Assembly: GCA_008694505.1 (NCBI GenBank)
Contig: VZDJ01007753.1
Location: 9,597,555-9,661,554, forward strand
Direction: 5' to 3'
From: Cyanoderma ruficeps
Taxonomy: Eukaryota > Chordata > Aves > Passeriformes > Timaliidae
Length of the DNA stretch: 64,000 bases
Numbering within the stretch: the stretch's first letter is position 1; every line of letters starts with the position of its first letter. This document shows, piece by piece, positions 26,936 through 39,638 of this stretch. The notes beneath the pieces were generated by a model. That model saw only the letters and a program-made list of their open reading frames with translations, had not been told where the DNA came from and did no database searches. Made by a program: the position numbers and the translations under genes.

Positions 26936-27386
26936 TGGGTCTGGCTCAGATGGAGTTAATTTTCCCCATATCAGCCCTCACATTGATATGCTGTTTACTA
27001 GTAGCTAGAAGGGTGTGGAGAGCACCCTGGTGTTTTAGTTACTGCTGAGCACTCCCTGCACAGCATCAGGGCTGCCTCGCTAACATTCCCCTCACACACA
27101 CCTGTAGTCTTGGGGTTGGGCAAAATCTTGTCAGGGGATGTAGGGACATACCCAGGACAGGTGATCCAAACTGCTCAAAGGAATATTCCATACCAGGTAA
27201 TGACTGATCAGACATACAAGCTAAGAGAAAAGAAGGTGTGAAGGATGCTTTTGCTTCTTTAACCTGCCTTTATCTTGACCCACACATTTTCTTTTCCATC
27301 TTATTTTCTCCCCTCCCTGTCATTCTGAGGAGGGGAGCGATAGAGCACCTTGGTAGGCATCTCATATTCAAGGTCGACCCACCACA
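26936..27386 (+). mobile_element. ERVL-type LTR, internally shortened
   Basis: Plus-strand LTR matching the common avian ERVL-type plan. In order: 'cagatggagttaattttcc', 'gttttagttactgctgagca', 'ggaatattccataccag', 'tttatcttgacccac', 'ggggagcgatagagc' and the end 'ggtcgacccaccaca'. It is about 450 bp, roughly 150 bp shorter than the related minus-strand copy at 36776; the shortfall falls between the 'ggaatattcc' and 'tttatcttgaccc' blocks. No clear target-site duplication was found, so both edges are approximate. No retroviral coding sequence is attached. Confidence 0.8.
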
Positions 27387-27803
27387 TGTTGGCAGCAAAA
27401 TTTTACTGTTCATGTTTTAAATATGAAATACAGGCTACGAGTCTTAAGGAAAATACTCTTTTAGTCCACTGGAACGACTGTGAATGAAACGCAGGAATGC
27501 AACAGTTTAAACTTAGCAGTATCATAATAGCTAAATCTAAAACAAAAAAGGCAGACACTTTTCAGGCAGCATAATGCACTCTCAGGATACAGCAATTTTT
27601 TAGGCATGTTAAAAACAAATTGAAACCCACTTTTATTTCTATTCCTTATGTTAAATGTATTTCTTTTTCTTAAGTATTACCTTAAGTGAAGAAAGTAATT
27701 TTATACTGTCTTTGTCCCTAGTTCAGTAAATTCTGTTTTCAAGGAACTAAGCTGAGGAAACACCTTGTCTTCACAAGATGGAATGTGCTACTTTGGGTAA
27801 GGT

Positions 27804-27841
27804 AGGGTTAGCTGGCTGCTGGTTGGGGTTAAACCACAACA
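27804..27841 (+). mobile_element. LTR 3'-tail fragment (ERVL-type, 'ttaaaccacaaca' subtype)
   Basis: The stretch contains 'gctggctgctggttggggtt' followed by 'aaaccacaaca', matching the 3' terminus of avian ERVL-type LTRs. The same terminus appears in reverse at the left edge of the 36776 element. Only the last 40 bp or so can be recognised; upstream sequence is too diverged to assign. Confidence 0.6.
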
Positions 27842-28145
27842 GGAACCAGAATAATTTTTTAATAGTATTCTGTGTCTGAAATAAAAATAAAAGCAGCTGT
27901 CTCTCAGTGTTGTGTTCAGACAAATAGGAAGAGTCCTACACCTTTAAAACAAAGCCACAATGACAGCACCTTCTCTGTCTTTACAGCATCCTACATATGC
28001 TTCATCTATGTAGTAAGTAAATAGAGCAAACCCTATCACTGAACTCTGTTAAAAGTAGCACTATCACAAACTCATATTCAAACCTACTTTTTGCTAATAC
28101 CATTGATGGTGTCTCCTTAAAAGGACAAAATCACTCATCCACAGC

Positions 28146-28209
28146 AGGAGTGGTGTGAAAGAAGCAGCTTTAGGGGAACTTGGCATCCAGTCAGGGTCAA
28201 CCTACCAAA
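28146..28209 (+). mobile_element. LTR 3'-tail fragment (ERVL-type, 'gggtcaaccyacca' subtype)
   Basis: Contains 'ggagtggtgtgaaagaagca', then 'cttggcatccagtcagggtc' and 'aacctacca', matching the terminal part of the LTR subtype that also ends the 26936-27386 element. It is a truncated, old fragment, and the third LTR 3' end in the same orientation within 1.3 kb. Confidence 0.65.
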
Positions 28210-30954
28210 AAAGCACTGTTAATATTTCAACATTGATCGGAAGCAATAAAAAACTTTCTCTTGCATTTTGCACTTTCTAGGGTGTAGAGGATAAAGAGAC
28301 CCCCTACTCTCCTTGGACTTTTATTTGTATTCTTTTCTCTGACTTCTTCATCTTAGTTCCTGTTGTTTTCTCATGAGAGTTTAATTCAAGGTGCCAATCC
28401 TTCATGGCTGTTTATACACAAATACATTAGAATAAGCATGACACTTATCGTGATCAGGATATGCAGACCTTACATCTACATCTGACCAACCTGTAGGAAT
28501 CTACTATTTGATTCCTAATGGCATTGGCACGGGTCAGAAGGTTCGATGACTTGCAGGGAACACTGAAATCCTCTTAAGGAAAGAAACAGATCTCACACAG
28601 CTTTAATGGCAAGAAATTCTTCCATATTAAAATTCTCTTAATTGAATCAGCTGCATATCAGCACTAGGAGTTTTTGTACTTATTTTCTAAAGTGGTGCTT
28701 GGAGATGCTACAGCAATCATTGAAGTCAGAGCAAACTTCTATCTTAATTAATGAAATCCAAGTAAAAGTTTGGATTGAATTTTTTCCTTGGTTAACATTT
28801 TGGACCTTATTCAAGGGATAAGAATGATATTGATAAGATGCAGCAAGCTTATAAAATGTGCGATTCTAGTTTGTTAATTTTGGTTTGCTTTGTTTTAGAA
28901 GTCACAAAATCCAATGAAAAGATGCTAGGAATAGGATATTAAAAACCAATTTGCGATGCAAGTCTTTCTCAAATTAGGCATTCTCAGCTTGTTTCACTTG
29001 TGAGTTCCTTCCCCACACCAGAGAAGCAGGAGTGGTGTCCTCCCAGTAGTACCATTGCAATCCATTAAGCTGTGACTCCAGCAGCTGAATATAGCTCTGC
29101 TTACAAGAAACTGCTTTCCTCTGGTCTTAAAATCGAGGAAATGAAACAGGACAGGTCTTAAAACCCTGTCGCCCCCTGCTGCCAGAGAGCTGAGGACAGC
29201 CTTGTCTGAATTAGAGTTCTCCATTAGTGATGGTGTAAGTGGATTTCATGCTCGGTGCTCACCTTAACCTGACGAGACTCCGGCTCTATCTGCAAAGCTT
29301 CTCCGCCAATTTCCCTCACCGCTCAAAGCTTAATGGGCCATTCAGGAGCTAGACTGCTCTTCACTGGCCCTACAAATAATAATTTCTATAAGCCTGGGAC
29401 TTTTATCCACAGGTATTCCCTTCTCTGCAGCCTGATAATTCACCTCTAATTACTGCTGCAAGAACACCACCGTTCTCTCAGGCTCAATTCCTTATCCTTT
29501 CTCCTCTGTGCCACTTGGTACATCAGAAAATCAATAGATGGCTAAGGCAAGCTCTCCCACTGCTCAGCCTTCCCCAGATACACTCTTCCTTAGCAATTCT
29601 AATGCTTGCTTCTATTCCCTCAGCCTGCGAGAGCTGCCATTTTTATTCCCTGTGCCTGATGTGATTTCAGGCTGTTCCAGACCTGCTCTCAGGTCTGTTT
29701 TGTGAATGCCCTTGAATGAAGCTCCTCTGTGGCTACGTGAGACTTCAAAATCTTGTCACAGATTTTCAAGTCCAAATTGTGTAGCAAATGGTGACCCTAT
29801 TCTACAATTAACCCTCAGTTACATGGCATCACTTCTTACACATGATAATGACATTTGTACTGATGCAATTCCATGTATAGTTTGATTAGGCAATTTTAAT
29901 ACAATTATAGAAATACACAATAAAAAATTACCAGTAAAATTATGATTGGGAAATGATTAGTCTTGGATATAAAGGACATTTTGAACAATGAGATATTTCT
30001 TACTTATCCTTATTTAAATTGGAAAAAGTGAAAAAACACATTTTTGTAATTTTTTTCTAGTGAAAGGGATCATTAACTTTGTGAGGTCAAATATTTATTT
30101 TATGCATTCTCATTTTATTAGTCATAGCTACGGTTCAACAGTTTTGAATCTGTAGCCCTAAAAATAAGCTCATTAAGTTGATAATTTTGAAAACTGTAAA
30201 TTTCTAAAAAGTTTCATGAGTAAACCAAGTTCATAATCCCATACAGGGAGTTTTAAATTAACAAAGATTAACATACATTAACATACAATAATGTGGTAAT
30301 ATTTACATCTCAAGTCCCGGTCAATGATATTTGTGGAGGTTTTGAGTAATTTTTCCTACTATGTATATGTATGTCTTCAGCTAGAAACAATTAAAAGACA
30401 AGGTGATGCTGAAACAATTCTGATGCATTTATATATGGATAAAGAAAGCTTTAGTATTCTGCTTGTCTTGGGTAAGACTTTCCCTATAAGATCAGCACAA
30501 GGAGTAATTACCTGCCTGAGAGAATTTCTGAAATCGGTTTTCCAGCAAACTGGCTGTATCCTATTATTTCCTCCAGAGCTCCGCAGACACATGTTTTGTG
30601 TCAATGCATCCTGCTCAAACAAGTGACATCACACTGAGGCAAAGGATCTTGCCTAAAAGGTTAAGATTTCAGTCCTGCAAGGAAATGAGTGACCACAGGA
30701 CACTGAACTGCCTCCATCCTTCATCAGCTCCACAGCAGCAACATCCCAGCTCGTGGCTGACTGACTTCTCTCTTAGAGATGCTGGACAGATGCTGGACAA
30801 TCACTCTTGGTCCCACATCTTGGATGTGTACAAACAGCCTTAAAACTGCTTCTCTCCCACCATGTGTTAGCTGCAAGTGAGAGCAACTTAATCTCCAGTT
30901 AGTTGTTCCAAGGGAGAAAATTAATTTCTATTTTTTTTTCTGGGCAAATAATCA
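28210..30954. other. Noncoding DNA with a mildly CpG-retaining block
   Basis: No gene was recognised. The part at about 29160-29700 is less AT-rich than its surroundings and holds several CpGs within 29160-29320. A 10-bp perfect tandem duplication (attaacatac) is at 30267-30286. Open frames at 30324-30843 lack motifs. Confidence 0.55.
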
Positions 30955-31462
30955 TTACAATGGCATGAATTGGAAGGGACTTCCAACATCATCCACTTCC
31001 AATCCCCTGCCATGGGCAGGGGCTCCTTCCTCTAGACCAGGTTGCTCAAAGCCCCATCCAACCTGTCCTTAAACACTTCCAGGGATGGGGCATCCACAGC
31101 TTTTTGGTGCAACTTGTTCCAGTGCCTCACCACCGTCACAGTGAACATTTTTTTCCTAATATCAAATCTAAACCTTTCCTCTTTTAGTTTAGAATGATTC
31201 CCCTTTTTCCTGTCACTACATGCCCTTGTAAAAAGTCCCTCTCCAACCTTCTTGTGAGCCCTTTTTGAGTACTGGAAGGTTCTGCAAGGTCTGCCTGAAG
31301 CTTCTCTTCTCCAGGCTGAACAACCCCAGCTCTCTCAGCCCAGTCCTCTCTCGGAACAGGAGAGGTTCTCCAGCCCCTTGGTCATTTTTGTGGGTTTCTT
31401 TGTACTCACTCCAACAGGTTCACTTTTTTCTCGTGTTGGGAGCTCCAGAGCAGGAGAAAATG
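30955..31462 (-). mobile_element. CR1 LINE fragment, 3' end, about 500 bp
   Basis: The best-preserved CR1 in the window, on the minus strand. The plus strand reads 'attggaagggacttccaa', 'cctgccatgggcaggggct', 'gaccaggttgctcaaagccc', 'cacttccagggatggggcat', 'actacatgcccttgtaaaaa' and 'ctccaggctgaacaacccc', all diagnostic avian CR1 blocks in the correct order. It is 5'-truncated near 31462. Open frames across it (31265-31544) are shadows of the repeat. Confidence 0.95.
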
Positions 31463-32527
31463 TGTAAATTACAATAGTATTTGTGGATCTGGGGGTTTCA
31501 GCTGTAAATGTGAAATATTTAAAGCAAAACAGAAGGAAAAACACCCATCAAAAAATCTTAGCAGAGAACAGTAGAGCATGCATGAAGGGGAAACCCTTAG
31601 TCAACAGTGAAGCATGGAGACTAAATCAAGGGAGACTGTAAGAGCACAATTTCAGCACATACACTGTGAAATACTGAGGATGAAACAACAATATTTGGAA
31701 CTGATCTATCCATCATTGTCTTTGAGAACATTACATTTTTTTATTAAAGTAGGAGGACGGCTTTTATTCTTTTTGCTGAGATTAGTGAGATATTAATAAG
31801 AATAGATAGTGGTTTCCTGGTTGAGGGATTAAAGATTCATTGTAAGTGGGTGCCTGATTTCTGGAAGTCCTACCATAGACTCTTCCTTTGAACTGAATTA
31901 TAACAAAACTACTGAGAAAACATATTTTGAAAACAAAGCCCTTTCAAGAGTCTCCATTTGTGTAAACATAAATTAAAGCAGCTGAAGACACCAAAGAACT
32001 GTTTTGAAGCATGTCCCAAGGCTTACGGGGCATTTGCTTGTTCTTCAACTTGCATCTGGGAAACCAAGGAGTCTTTCCCCCAGTTAAAACAGTCAAAGCA
32101 AACCAAGGAGGCAAGTGCCAGCTTTTTATTTATTTGTTCTTACTAACACATGCTTTTCTTTTCCTTGCATGTGACTTAATATTCTTTAACTGGTATAGCC
32201 CACATGACATACACAAAGTTCTTCTCCAGCCTCATGGTATTTGATCTTTAGTTAAGTGAAACATTGCAAAGGGCTTGCAAGCCCATTCCCAGTTAAGTAG
32301 CTCAATTTTTGTAGAAATATAAGAAAATATAAGAAATCCAATATATTAAATCACTAAATCTTGAGAGACTGTAATGCCCTCAAGGACTATGTAGATAAAT
32401 TGGCAGAAAAATTAATACTCTGGTGAAAGAAAGGTTAAAATTACAAAAAAAGCATTGTAAAAGTTATGTTGAAATAATTGAATTTGCTATATGCTCCACA
32501 CAGCCAGTTATATATTTGTCGCATACT
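31463..32527. other. Noncoding DNA, no gene seen
   Basis: AT-rich unique sequence directly after the CR1. Short overlapping open frames at about 31960-32240 have no recognisable motif. Confidence 0.55.
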
Positions 32528-32551
32528 CTTTATAGCCAGTTGGCTATAAAG
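32528..32551. repeat. Near-perfect palindrome, 11-bp arms
   Basis: Arm 32528-32538 (ctttatagcca) pairs exactly with 32541-32551 (tggctataaag) around a 2-nt centre. A further partial copy of the left half (agccagttata) occurs just upstream near 32502-32512. Confidence 0.9.
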
Positions 32552-35500
32552 ATTTCATTTTTTATTTTACTTGAGTGAAAAACAAATTTCATTCTCTTAT
32601 TTAGAATGAACAGACAGCAAGTGAATAGACCTTTTTGCAGGGTATATGTGAGATTTGAATCTTTAAAAAAATATAAAAATGATTTAGAATTATTTCAGGA
32701 AACACATGAGAACCACAGGGAAATCTTTTTGTATAGCAGTAGGACTAAAGTGCTACAGTCTCTATTATTTGGAAACTCTAGAGCTAAGGGAATAAGTCAA
32801 GAAATGGATGGGCTTCATGAAGTTTTGGATCAAAAACTTCCAGACTTCCTGAAGGTTTCATTGCCAGCTTGTAGACTGTGCTGTAACCTTAAACATTGCC
32901 ATACATTTTGCCAAATATTCTAGATGTCTAGAGAATCCTAATGTCTTTTACAACAGCTGTACAGCAAAATCAATAGTATCTTAACAGATTTTTCCATTTA
33001 TAGGTGAATGCTTAAGTATTTTATTTTCAACAGTATCACCTTCTTACAACACAGCAGACCCAAAGGTTTTTTAATTAGCTCCTTTTCTATAAAATTAGTC
33101 TTTTTATTATGCATTCCAGCATAGTCATATGTGGGTCACTAAAATGAAGAAACTTTAGGATATCAGCTTTTAGCATTAAGACTGCTGGTGTGTCAAAACA
33201 GTCTTTTAAAAGAGAGAAAGTTACTACCTGTTTATATGTTAAATGTCTTCCAGGAATTTTTTTTGGCGAAAATACAGTTGTCACTTCTACTGAATTCTCC
33301 TCAGCATTCCAATGACCTCAAATCACACCAATCGTTTCAGCAGGTGGGAACATGGGGACCATTCTTCAATTCACCCTTCCAAAATAAAAGAAAAAAGCAT
33401 TTCTATGTAGCAAAAAATTATCTTGCAAATTGCTCAGAAATGGATTTTCTTTATAAGGCTAAAAATATGAAAAACAATTTCTATCTCTAACCATTTTGAT
33501 TTTTCACATGGCACCTTTCGGTGGTCTTTGAATTTGTATTCCTTTAGAGTTACAGACCTGAAGAGACTGAAATTTCTTTTTCATTTTAATACCCTTTCTT
33601 CATAGGAGAGTGAAAATAAATGCTAACCAGACAAAATCTGCCCCACAAAAAGAGGCTATAGTCTTAAACTAATCACATAAATGTTAAATTAAATAGGAGA
33701 TGTAATGGATACTCATCTGGCTGCTTTCACAAAACCCCTAATGCAGCATCTAACCCTGTTTTACAGCATGGTCTGCCTCCACTTTCACTAAGGCACTATT
33801 CAAAGAACTGCTCGTAGTTCCTGCCACAGTTCTGTTTCAGGCAGAGTGAATCCTCAGTTTTGGAGAGTGACATGAGTTCCAAAGCTGCCAGCTTTCCCTG
33901 CCAGGACCACGGGGTCTACATAGGCTCAGGCAAGCGGCAGACCTGGGGGCATGACCACCACACCCCGGGCTGTGACCTCCAGTCCACAAGCACCCCAGGC
34001 AAATGGCTTTACAGAAAGCTGCTCTTAGCCAGAGTCATGGATGCAAAACAGGGATGGGAACAGGTATCAGTTCTGGGCTACATTCACCTCTGGGCTGTTT
34101 GAAAAGAAAAGTGAAGGTCACTCTTTCCATTAGATTCTTTCAGGCATGAATGCATTGGTATGTGCATATTTTGAGACAATGTCTGAGGAAAGTGCACAAG
34201 CTGGCAGGAGAGAAAATGGTTATAAAACAGCAGAAAATGCACAGTGGATACAATTTTATATTTCCCCCTTTTCAGAATAATCGCTAAAAATAATTCTGAG
34301 AACCTTATTTAAAAGAATATGTGTGCAGAATTTGTTTAGGATAGAAATTATATTGTGGGGTACTTTAGGCATGCAATATAATCATAAGCAGAACTGCAGT
34401 TTCAAGATATGATTTTATTCAGAGGTGGACAGTTAGGACTAAATGGGAAATTTTCACACCTTGATGACACTGTTCTGCAGTTTCAATGACAAAGAGCTTC
34501 TCTGAAATGTTTCATATAGACCTTTGTTCCAACAAGGCAATCTCTCCTGTTGAAAAATGCTCATTTTAAATTTTAGTATACAATATAATAGTATATAGAG
34601 CATAGAACATAACATCACACTGCAATACTGTTGCAATTTTACTCAATGGATATTGTCTTTAAATTAGTGATGTAATTATGTTAAACATAAAAATTCTGGG
34701 AAATTATGTTCTGTGACAGAGATAGTGATTTTCTGTTCTTCAGTTAAAAAGGAAAATTCAGATACGCCAGAAGCAAATTTCACAGAAAAATTGACTTGTC
34801 CAGTTCTCGGTATAAAATAATTTAAAAACATGAAAGAAGAATAAATCCTTTTATAAAACACTCAAGAAAGACTTCATATCCTGAAGTTGCTCAATTTATG
34901 TAGGGGGTGACTTTCGTTTTAACATCTGCCAGTCTTCATTGTCATATTGCAGAAACACATCTTTATGTATAAGCAGAGAAAAAGACTGACAAGGTCTTTG
35001 CCAATATGGAAATCTCTTCTTTGATCTTTTTGCCCACAAAGGGTGATGAAAAAACAACGCTAATTTGCCTTTTGTACTTTATGGTTGATGAAACATCAGC
35101 AGTTGTCAGAGGATTTTAAAGTATTCATGAATACTAGTGCTCTACAACATGGATAATACAAGTGCACTTGATTATTTATAACCCAAGACATCAAACTGGA
35201 GGCTCTGAGCCAGACAAGTGTTTAGTTTACCTTCTGGCTCTTTATTCTGTTTTACTTTTTGCTTATTCGTTTCTCCAGAAGAGATTGTCTTCTGTTCCTG
35301 AAATGAATTCATGGCTGAGAAGCATTTATAAATCAAAGACCAGTCTCGTTTCCTTGCCGTCTTTCTCTCTGTGTGTTGTTTCAAGCTGGCTCTGCTCTGC
35401 TCACATGCATTTGAAATTCCTCTTCAGCACTACCAAGTGAAGGGATGCCAATTTCTACATTAAATAGTGGCTCTGTTCTTGTGAAACTTGGCAAGTGGAG

Positions 35501-36775
35501 AAACAAGTGTCTTAATTAAAAAAATAGTTTTTAAATTCTTGTGAATTAATAATGGTCAAAAATATTTTTAAAACCCTTAACATTGTTTTCATGGAATTTA
35601 ATGTAATTCAAATATCATTCACAGCCTCTATAATGGTATTATGGAAGACACTTGTTAGATCACAAAATACAGGATATGTTGGTCAACACCTGTGCCCATG
35701 ATTTGTCTGCCCACATTGTGATGCTACTGCCCTAATATTTCTCCCTATGCCTCTTGGGGATGCCTCTCACCTTTAGGACTTTATAGTCTATTTATAGTTG
35801 TCTGTTTTCATGACATCTTAAAACTGAAGTTCACAACTCTAATCCTTAAGTCATCCTTCAGATGGCTTGGTTTTGCTTGCTGGCTGCAGCTCCATTATTA
35901 ATCACCAAAATTAATTTCTAATGCAGTCACTTTAGCAATATCAGAATCTTTTTTTTTTTATTTCTTTGGGTTTATATCTTGAGCTTTTTGAAATTATTTT
36001 CCCCCAATGGTTGATTGTTAAAAATCTTGATATCATCTCATTTCCACTGGTGCAACAGTACCCTTCAACTCTTTTATCTTTTACTCTTTTTGACAGTCTT
36101 GTCTCAATGTGATTTTATTCAACTGTGCCTTGCCACTGTTTGGTAGACCCTGCTGAATCTTCTTCCACAATTAGAGTATTTTAAAGTTCTCTCCCTCTGT
36201 CCTCTGTGTACTCTGCAGTACTTAAAGTGGTATAAATTTTCACTGCAACATTTTTTGTATCATCAAAAGCTTTTAGATGAGTAAATGAAAGCATCCAATT
36301 TGTATCTATAGATCTATTTCAGGAAACACGTATGACTAACATATCTTTGGGAAATATTATTGCTATATCGGATTTGTTCAACATTAGCTAATGGGTGTAA
36401 AATTATTTAAGCAGGGGCAGAGGTAAGCGAGAAATAAAAACCAAGAATGAAACCAATACACAAGACATAAACCTGCACCAGGATGACCACGTATTTTTAA
36501 CTTTAAAAACCAAGAATTTTTTCTCGTTATCTATAATTTTCAATAAAATCTATTCATATTTTCTGCCAAGTTTTAACCTTTCCTTTGTATTTACTGATGT
36601 TCCACATTCCATTGTATTTTGCTTCACATGTAGACTGTTTTCTTTCAGACTTCTTTATAAATTATTTTCATCTTGCAGTGTCCAAAGACAATCTGTTCTA
36701 CAATCATTTTAGAAAGCAACTGCTTAATTAGTTGGCTGTATCTCTTCATCCTCTATCCTTTCCTGGCTTTGTCTC
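32552..36775. other. Noncoding DNA, no gene seen
   Basis: AT-rich unique sequence. The longest open frames (32606-32923, 105 codons; 33188-33490, 100 codons) have no motif or membrane/signal pattern and no splice-consistent partner. A less AT-rich patch at 33840-34100 has an 80-codon frame, also unrecognised. Confidence 0.6.
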
Positions 36776-37379
36776 TGTCGAGGTTTAACCCCAACAAGCA
36801 ACTAAGTACCACACAGCTGCTCACTCCCTCATCATAAGATTGGGGAGAGAATTGGAAGAGTTAAAGTAAAAAAAAATATATATAAATCATGAGTTGATAT
36901 AAAGACAGTTTAATGAGGAAAACAAGAGCTGTGGATGCAAGCAAAGCAAAACATGGAAATCATTTCCTGCTTCTCCTGAGCAGGTGTTCAGCCATTTCTA
37001 GGAAAGCAGGACTCTGCCACACATAACATTTGCTTGGGAAGACAAATGCTCTCCAAAACTCTCCAAAAGTTCCCCCAATTTCTTCTTCCCCCTTCTTTAC
37101 ATGTTCACATGATGCCATATGGTCTGGAATATCTATTTGGTCATATGAGATTAGCTGTCCCAGATATGTTCCTTCTCAGCTTCTTGTGCACCCCCAGTCT
37201 TCTTACTGGAAGAGTGATAAAAGATGCAGAAAAGCCCCTGATGCTGGGCAAACACCACTTAGCAACAACAGAAACATCTCTATATTATCAACACTTTTTC
37301 TAGTACAAATCCACAGTCCTATACCAGTCACTGTGAAGAAAATTAACTCTACCTCAGCCAAAACCTCATGAAACTCACA
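36776..37379 (-). mobile_element. ERVL-type LTR, near full length
   Basis: Minus-strand LTR of about 600 bp. The plus strand begins 'tgtcgaggtttaaccccaac' and continues 'cagctgctcactccctcat', 'gacagtttaatgagg', 'catatggtctggaatatct', 'tcttgtgcacccccagtc' and 'gaagaaaattaactctacct', ending near 'cagccaaaacctcatg'. These are the reverse complement of the avian ERVL-type LTR plan and share blocks with the 26936-27386 copy. The right edge is approximate and no target-site duplication was clear. No internal retroviral sequence adjoins it, so it is a probable solo LTR. Open frames at 37030-37371 are shadows. Confidence 0.88.
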
Positions 37380-39613
37380 CAAAGCATAATTTTGATTGTG
37401 CTTTGATAGAGCTCATTCTCTACACAGCATTGTGAGTAATGTTGGGATCTTCTACTTGGTATTTGGCCCTTTTAAACCCAGCAGAGAAGACTACACAGGT
37501 TGAAGCTGAAAAAGCTAAAGGCAGTGGGGGTGAAAAGCCACCGGGAAGGAGCTGTTAAGTTGGAAGATGATACTGAGGAGAAAGGTAGTGTGTTTACCAC
37601 AACAGGGTAACTATGCTACCCTGAGTCAACAGAGAACAAGAAATAACACATCTGCAATAATATGTGAGCCCTGAAGGGCTAAGCGGGAGAAAGAGCAAAA
37701 GATTCAGCTCAGAGAAAGCAATCCAGCATATAGACTCCTTAGCATCTTAGGAACATGGAGCACATGACTGTTCAGTGAGTACTACTTTCAATTATATATG
37801 TAGCTGGGCCTTTTAAATTTAAACTTCAGAGATAACTTATAGATGAACATTAAAAAGATGTGTAAATCCCTGTGTGTGTGCTATGTGTTACTCTTTGCAG
37901 GGCAGTTCTCTCAGCATCAGTGTGTGAGCTAAAAAACTGCCTGGATTAGACACTGATATGAACAATAGTCCAATAACATCCATAGCCATGGGAAAAAGTA
38001 ACTGTGTGAAGAGGATTAGTGTGGCAGCAGCTGGTGGTGTAGCCAAGGGCTGCAGTAAAGCTTATGGAGCAGAGCTGCATTGCTTGCATATTGATGGTTT
38101 AGCTTGCATATCCACCCCTGTATCCTGGGGCTGCAGAAATCAAAATTCCAAATTGTGTGTAGGACAAAGATTTATTGACCATATCTTCAGCATCTGAATA
38201 AACATACTTCTCTCAAAATCTTAGATTCCTCCCTGGCATGCATAATGCCCAGTGTGACAGAGGAACGCATTTCCACAGATTTTCTAGTTCCTTCTTCCGA
38301 GTCATTTTCTCTTGTCAGGACTCACAAGCAATGTTCTCAAGCCATTGAATCTGCACAGCCCTAGTCCTCCTGACCCCACCCTGCTTTGCACACAGTATTG
38401 TAAATAGGTGTGTACTCCTGTTCTGCCTTCTTCACTCCATCGCTCCCTCCCTCCTTCTCTCTCCCCTTCTCCAGGGTCAGAGACACCTGCAGTTGTCTCC
38501 CCACATCGAGGAGTGGCTTGTCTCCAACAAAGATCTCAGCTAAATTCTATTGGCTTGAGATCTGCGTGGAGAAATAGTATCTAACTGGTGCGCTTCAAAT
38601 TTAATAGAGGAGAAGGCTGCTGCAAATTGTTTCGGAGAGGTACTTTACTGGCCTGGGCCACTGAACAAAGTGGGAAGAGAGGAAGACTGTCTCAGAAGGC
38701 TTTTACCTTTCTTTTTAACTAGGTGTGCTGGGCTTTCCAAGTGGGTTACTCAATCCTAATAATAGGTGAAAAATCCTAGGAAGTGTACACGGCATCAGAG
38801 GAAATGGAGTCTAGTGTATTTACTCCAACAAAATTCATCCACTTAACAAAGCCATATATTTCTGTAGAAGCAAAAAAGCATTCAGAGCAGAGACGTGTTT
38901 AGGTTTATTACATTGAAAATATTCAGTGCTAGCAGATTACATTTACAGATGCAAGTTTTTATGTCCTGCTCTAAGGGACAATTTAAAACATTATTTTCAA
39001 TATTTTGTTTCTTGCCGGAGACAACAATAAACTTTAAAGAGCTTGAAAGTATTCATACTAGTCATAGTGTCTAATTTAACTTTGGAAAAGCATAGCCGTT
39101 CAGCAGGGATGGAAATAGTAATTTTATTAAACCTGTAATTTGGTTGTGTTTACAATTCAACCTACACTGTTTATAAATATGATATTAAATGGTCAGGCAA
39201 CTGCATGCAGAAATTACATAATATTGCTGCCCTGTAATTTTAGTGTCCTGCCATTTCTCTCTTCAATACAAACATGGAGAAGTGTTCTACATTGAAAATA
39301 AATCCGCGTTAATAGTTTATTGTGTTTCACTTGCACATTATGATGTGACATCTTTAAAACATTTACAGAGTTTTGAAAGATATTAAATGTAGCTATGTAC
39401 CTTGAAAAATACTAAGCCAATTTCTGTCTCAGCATAAGTCAATTCAACTCCAAATAATAAAATATTGCAGACAAGTAGGGCTAAGATTATTTTAAACAGG
39501 CAGAATTATTCTCTCCCCTGAGAGAATATTTGTACAGGAAATCAAGCTGTAACTCCGTCAGCACAGTTGGAAACGAGAAGACATTTTTTGTAAATGTGCT
39601 AAACAACGAAATT
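37380..39613. other. Noncoding DNA, including a pyrimidine tract and an AT-rich block
   Basis: No gene was recognised. A C/T-rich tract lies at about 38429-38476. The block 38880-39330 is AT-rich and complex, without simple repeats. Confidence 0.55.
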
Positions 39614-39638
39614 NNNNNNNNNNNNNCCCCCCCCCCCC
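39614..39638. other. Assembly gap (13 N) followed by poly-C
   Basis: Undetermined bases at 39614-39626 are followed by 12 consecutive C (39627-39638). The gap probably reflects a longer C homopolymer or G-rich structure that sequencing failed to cross. Its true length is unknown. Confidence 0.95.

Noticed and set aside
31265..31544. Open frames on both strands
   Set aside because: They lie wholly or mostly within the CR1 fragment and do not match the CR1 coding frame.
37030..37371. 113- and 89-codon plus frames
   Set aside because: Both sit within the minus-strand LTR and are chance frames on its opposite strand.
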